A stretch of 64,000 bases of DNA. Origin: Paenibacillus turicensis. Its GTDB lineage: Bacteria; Bacillota; Bacilli; Paenibacillales; Paenibacillaceae. Position numbers and translations under genes: made by a program. The notes under the pieces were generated by a model. It was not told the origin of the DNA. It made no database searches and worked only from the letters and a program-made list of their open reading frames with translations. The stretch's first letter is position 1; each line of letters starts with the position of its first letter. This document shows positions 61,680-64,000 of this stretch, in pieces. The stretch spans positions 1 through 64,000 of the forward strand of contig NZ_JAGGKG010000008.1 of the NCBI RefSeq assembly GCF_017873435.1, read 5' to 3'.

Positions 61680-62699
61680 TTAAATTTTGTCAACGCTTTC
61701 TCGCGGAACTAATTTACATTTTGATGTTGTAATTTTGGGGACAGATTGTTGCTCTACAAGCCGTACTATGCTTTCAGCCGCAGTTTTTCCTGCCTCTCGA
61801 TATGCATATTCCACTGTCGTTAATGGAGGATGGACAACTGCGGTGATGTCGTAATTGCCAAATCCAGTGACAGATAAATCATGAGGAATAGATCTTCCCT
61901 GTGCGTAGGCCGTGTTAATGACGCCAAGTGCGATATTGTCTGTTGCGCAGACGATAATGGAGGGGGAAAACTGTTCTAAAATATTTTCAGCGGCCAGACG
62001 TGCATCGCTCATTTTAAAGCTTGTTTCAAAGTATCTAACATCATATTTGGAGGTTTCAAGCTCCTCATTCATTGCCTCTTGCACAGCTTGATGGAATCCA
62101 CTTTTACGCTGCACCCCAACGGCGATATCCTGCTCAGTCACACCAAGATAAGCAATGCGATGATGTCCTTGTGAAAGTACATATTTACCAAGCTCATAGG
62201 CAGCATGGTAATCATCATGAATTAAGCTGTAAAGCTGAGGGTGCTGCTGACCAACCAAAAGAACTGGAATGCCAATATCATCAATAGCTTGTAAATGCTT
62301 CTTCGTAATGACCGCTGCGAGTAAAATAATGCCAGCCACCTTCTGGCGTGAGAAGGCATACATCGCTTCAATTTCGCGTGAAGCGTCTTGGCTTGTATTT
62401 GAAATAAGCATCTGGTAACGCAATGCTCTTAACGTATCATCGATGCCAATTAAGGTCTGGGATGTTGCAAAGGAATCCAATCTGGGTACAACCGTGCCGA
62501 TAATGTTGGTCACTTTGGCCTTTAAGCTTTGCGCAAACATATTTGGCACATAACCTGTTGCTTTTATGACCTGTTCAATTTGTTCACTTGTATTTTTACT
62601 AACAGAGCCACCATTTAAATAGCGTGAAACTGTGCTTTTAGCTACACCTGCTAATTTGGCGATATCTGCAATTGTATTATTCATAAAATCCCCCAACAA
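61680..62699 (-). CDS. scrR: LacI-family sucrose operon repressor
   Basis: About 339 residues. LacI HTH (IADIAKLAGVAKSTVSRYLN), hinge (YVPNMFAQSLK) and periplasmic-binding-like effector domain (about 60-335). It represses scrBA and itself by the four operators just downstream of its stop and is relieved by sucrose or fructose compounds. The start used gives a short N-terminus before the HTH; ATG at residue 6 (MNNTIADIAKL) is equally possible. Confidence 0.93.
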   Translation of the reverse strand: MLGDFMNNTIADIAKLAGVAKSTVSRYLNGGSVSKNTSEQIEQVIKATGYVPNMFAQSLKAKVTNIIGTVVPRLDSFATSQTLIGIDDTLRALRYQMLISNTSQDASREIEAMYAFSRQKVAGIILLAAVITKKHLQAIDDIGIPVLLVGQQHPQLYSLIHDDYHAAYELGKYVLSQGHHRIAYLGVTEQDIAVGVQRKSGFHQAVQEAMNEELETSKYDVRYFETSFKMSDARLAAENILEQFSPSIIVCATDNIALGVINTAYAQGRSIPHDLSVTGFGNYDITAVVHPPLTTVEYAYREAGKTAAESIVRLVEQQSVPKITTSKCKLVPRESVDKI

Positions 62700-62848
62700 C
62701 CCTTTAGTAATCTGAGTAATCTCTTGATCAAACTGAGTAATCTCTCTTAGGTGATCACCTGTCTATATTATCATATTTTAAGGCTCATTTTATATTATTG
62801 AATATGCAGGGTCTAAAGTCCCTTGACATCATTTATCAAAACATTTAT

Positions 62849-62917
62849 TTTGTTAGTAACAATTAGATATTAACAAATGGATACTAAGACAATTTTGCTA
62901 ACAAATAAATACTAACA
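62849..62917 (+). promoter_or_regulatory. Repeated TTAGTA/TACTAA motifs before the NUDIX regulator
   Basis: TTAGTA (62853-62858), TACTAA (62882-62887) and TACTAACA (62910-62917) recur every 28-29 bp; TTTGTTA / TAACAAA also form a palindrome at 62849-62877. The last motif ends 31 bp before the start. This looks like an operator array for the NrtR-like protein itself. Confidence 0.5.
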
Positions 62918-62948
62918 GATAGGCAAATATCGATTAAATATAAGTAAA

Positions 62949-63938
62949 GTGGTGAGTGAGGGTATGAAACGCGATGAGGAAAGGGAGATCCGAGATCAAA
63001 AGGGAATGCTCCCAGATGAAGAAGCGATGCTCCAAAATGAAGAAGGAATGATTCGAGATCGTAATGGATTAACCGAATCACAATTTCTGGCACAATATGA
63101 TGTCGGAGATTATGAACGGCCTTCCGTAGCTACAGATATGGTTATTTTTACGGTGATGGATACCGAGAAGGACAATTATCGGAAGTTGCCTGAGAAGGCA
63201 CTACGTGTGTTATTGATCCAGCGGGGAGGACACCCATACTTAGGGAAATGGGCGTTACCAGGTGGGTTTGTCCGTCCCAACGAGACAACAGAGCAGGCGG
63301 CGGTGCGTGAACTACGAGAGGAAACAGGGGTAGACCATGTTTATTTAGAACAGCTTTATACGTTTAGTGAACCTCATCGTGATCCTCGAACATGGGTGAT
63401 GAGTTGTTCGTATATGGCTTTAATTGATAGCAGTCAAGTTGAGCTTCAGGCGGGAGATGATGCGGATCATGCAGCATGGTTTACACTATCTTATCGCCTA
63501 ATCAGAGAGCAGAAGGAGATATTGGAAAGTGGTGTTATTCGTTCATGGCATTACGAGCTGATATTAACTTCAGAGAGGGATACCCTTACAGCCCTAGTGG
63601 AACGCAAAATGACGCTCACAGAATCAGCGACACATACAGAGTACAATATCCTTTCCAATAACGGCTTAGCTTTTGATCATGCAAAAATTATAGGTGCGGC
63701 GATGGAACGCTTAAGAGGTAAGGTGGAGTATACAGGGATAGCCCTTCATTTAATGCCACAGCTATTTACGCTTACTGCACTCCAGCAGGTGTATGAAGTC
63801 ATTTTAGGTAAGGAATTGTTAAAGGCGGCATTTCGCCGTAAGGTGGCGCATCTAGTAATGGAAAGCGATCATTATACGGAAAATGCAGGGCATAGACCTT
63901 CTCGCCTATATCGGAGAAATTGGGAGATGATGACATGA
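62949..63938 (+). CDS. NrtR-type NUDIX regulator
   Basis: About 329 residues, or 324 if ATG 62964 is used. NUDIX domain (about 55-175) with box GGFVRPNETTEQAAVRELRE followed by ETGV, matching GX5EX7REUXEEXGU; C-terminal winged helix (about 250-329: FTLTALQQVYEVILGKELLK). NrtR proteins bind ADP-ribose in the NUDIX fold and control NAD genes. An N-terminal extension (about 40 residues rich in Glu, Arg, Asp and Met) is unusual and repetitive. Its stop overlaps the start of the NADAR gene by ATGA. Confidence 0.85.
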   Translation: MVSEGMKRDEEREIRDQKGMLPDEEAMLQNEEGMIRDRNGLTESQFLAQYDVGDYERPSVATDMVIFTVMDTEKDNYRKLPEKALRVLLIQRGGHPYLGKWALPGGFVRPNETTEQAAVRELREETGVDHVYLEQLYTFSEPHRDPRTWVMSCSYMALIDSSQVELQAGDDADHAAWFTLSYRLIREQKEILESGVIRSWHYELILTSERDTLTALVERKMTLTESATHTEYNILSNNGLAFDHAKIIGAAMERLRGKVEYTGIALHLMPQLFTLTALQQVYEVILGKELLKAAFRRKVAHLVMESDHYTENAGHRPSRLYRRNWEMMT

Positions 63939-64000
63939 TTTATAGTTTAGAGGCTTTACGTCAAGCCCATCAGGCTGGGGAAAAGTTTAAATATTTGTTT
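63935..64000 (+). CDS. NADAR-like protein, cut by window edge
   Basis: ATG 63935 overlaps the NrtR stop. The 22 visible residues MIYSLEALRQAHQAGEKFKY plus LF match the start of NADAR/YbiA-like proteins, which continue with FWGH. Such proteins remove ADP-ribose from nucleic acids or act in riboflavin by-product repair. Too short for certainty; the rest lies outside. Confidence 0.6.
   Translation, partial: MIYSLEALRQAHQAGEKFKYLF

Noticed and set aside
61688..61701. cre-like TGTCAACGCTTTCT at the end of scrR
   Set aside because: One mismatch at a key A and location inside the coding end, 200 bp from scrB; not persuasive.

Overview
The window looks like chromosome of a low-G+C Gram-positive spore-former of the Bacillales, most likely Paenibacillus or a close relative. 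This is inferred from strong AGGAGG-type ribosome sites, lipoproteins with lipoboxes, a Spo0E-type phosphatase, two secreted proteins with the copper-amine-oxidase N-terminal (stalk) domain common in Paenibacillus, a lichenase, CcpA-like cre sites and an HPr kinase. No rRNA, tRNA, CRISPR array, transposase or prophage block was seen. The region is mostly small operons of accessory, regulatory and carbon-use genes, with well-formed rho-independent terminators between them. Layout. 1-4.3 kb: a 5'-truncated MerR gene abutting an SDR oxidoreductase, then a two-component system whose response regulator is frameshifted, and a lipoprotein. 4.4-8.5 kb: a membrane-anchored amidohydrolase, a palindromic repeat element, an ECF sigma/anti-sigma pair, and an Sm-like small protein. 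8.7-15.6 kb: lichenase, nitroreductase, a flavinylated fumarate-reductase-like lipoprotein, a PNPOx-like protein, a possible leader-peptide attenuator before a CD3324-like HTH protein, an APH-type kinase and a GNAT-like protein. 15.7-25.9 kb: two glycosyltransferases, AAC(3)-like acetyltransferase, an HprK homologue next to a large GH3 glycosidase, a chemoreceptor and a SUKH protein. 26-33.7 kb (mainly minus strand): BlaI/BlaR1-like pair, stalk-domain protein, propeller lipoprotein, two-component system, RidA and a 21-codon micro-ORF. 34-43.6 kb: VanR-VanS-VanY without Van ligase genes, a Btr-like AraC regulator and two Fur-boxed siderophore-binding lipoproteins, EcsC, an HTH-M78 protein and a GIY-YIG-like protein. 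43.9-49.6 kb: mmuP-mmuM for S-methylmethionine use, an XRE/TPR regulator with a Spo0E phosphatase, PhnA/YjdM, a second copy of the palindromic repeat and a SUFU-domain protein. 49.7-58.4 kb: a compositionally different M14 carboxypeptidase, glycerate permease and kinase with a predicted CdaR operator, MarR-MFS, CdaR, and a luciferase-like monooxygenase. 58.5-64 kb: the sucrose regulon scrR-scrB-scrA with four operators, then an NrtR-like NUDIX regulator overlapping the start of a NADAR gene cut by the window edge. How the genes work together: carbon acquisition dominates (lichenase, GH3 glycosidase, sucrose PTS, glycerate, amidohydrolase), with cre-like sites by several of these genes and an HprK homologue in the window. 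A second theme is cell-envelope and antibiotic sensing (VanRSY, BlaRI, AAC(3), APH, ECF sigma). The most novel-looking items are the leader-peptide/attenuator before the gene at 13498, the micro-ORF at 33786-33851, the XRE-TPR/Spo0E pair, the NrtR/NADAR pair and the two-copy palindromic element. All functions are inferred from the sequence; no database search was run.
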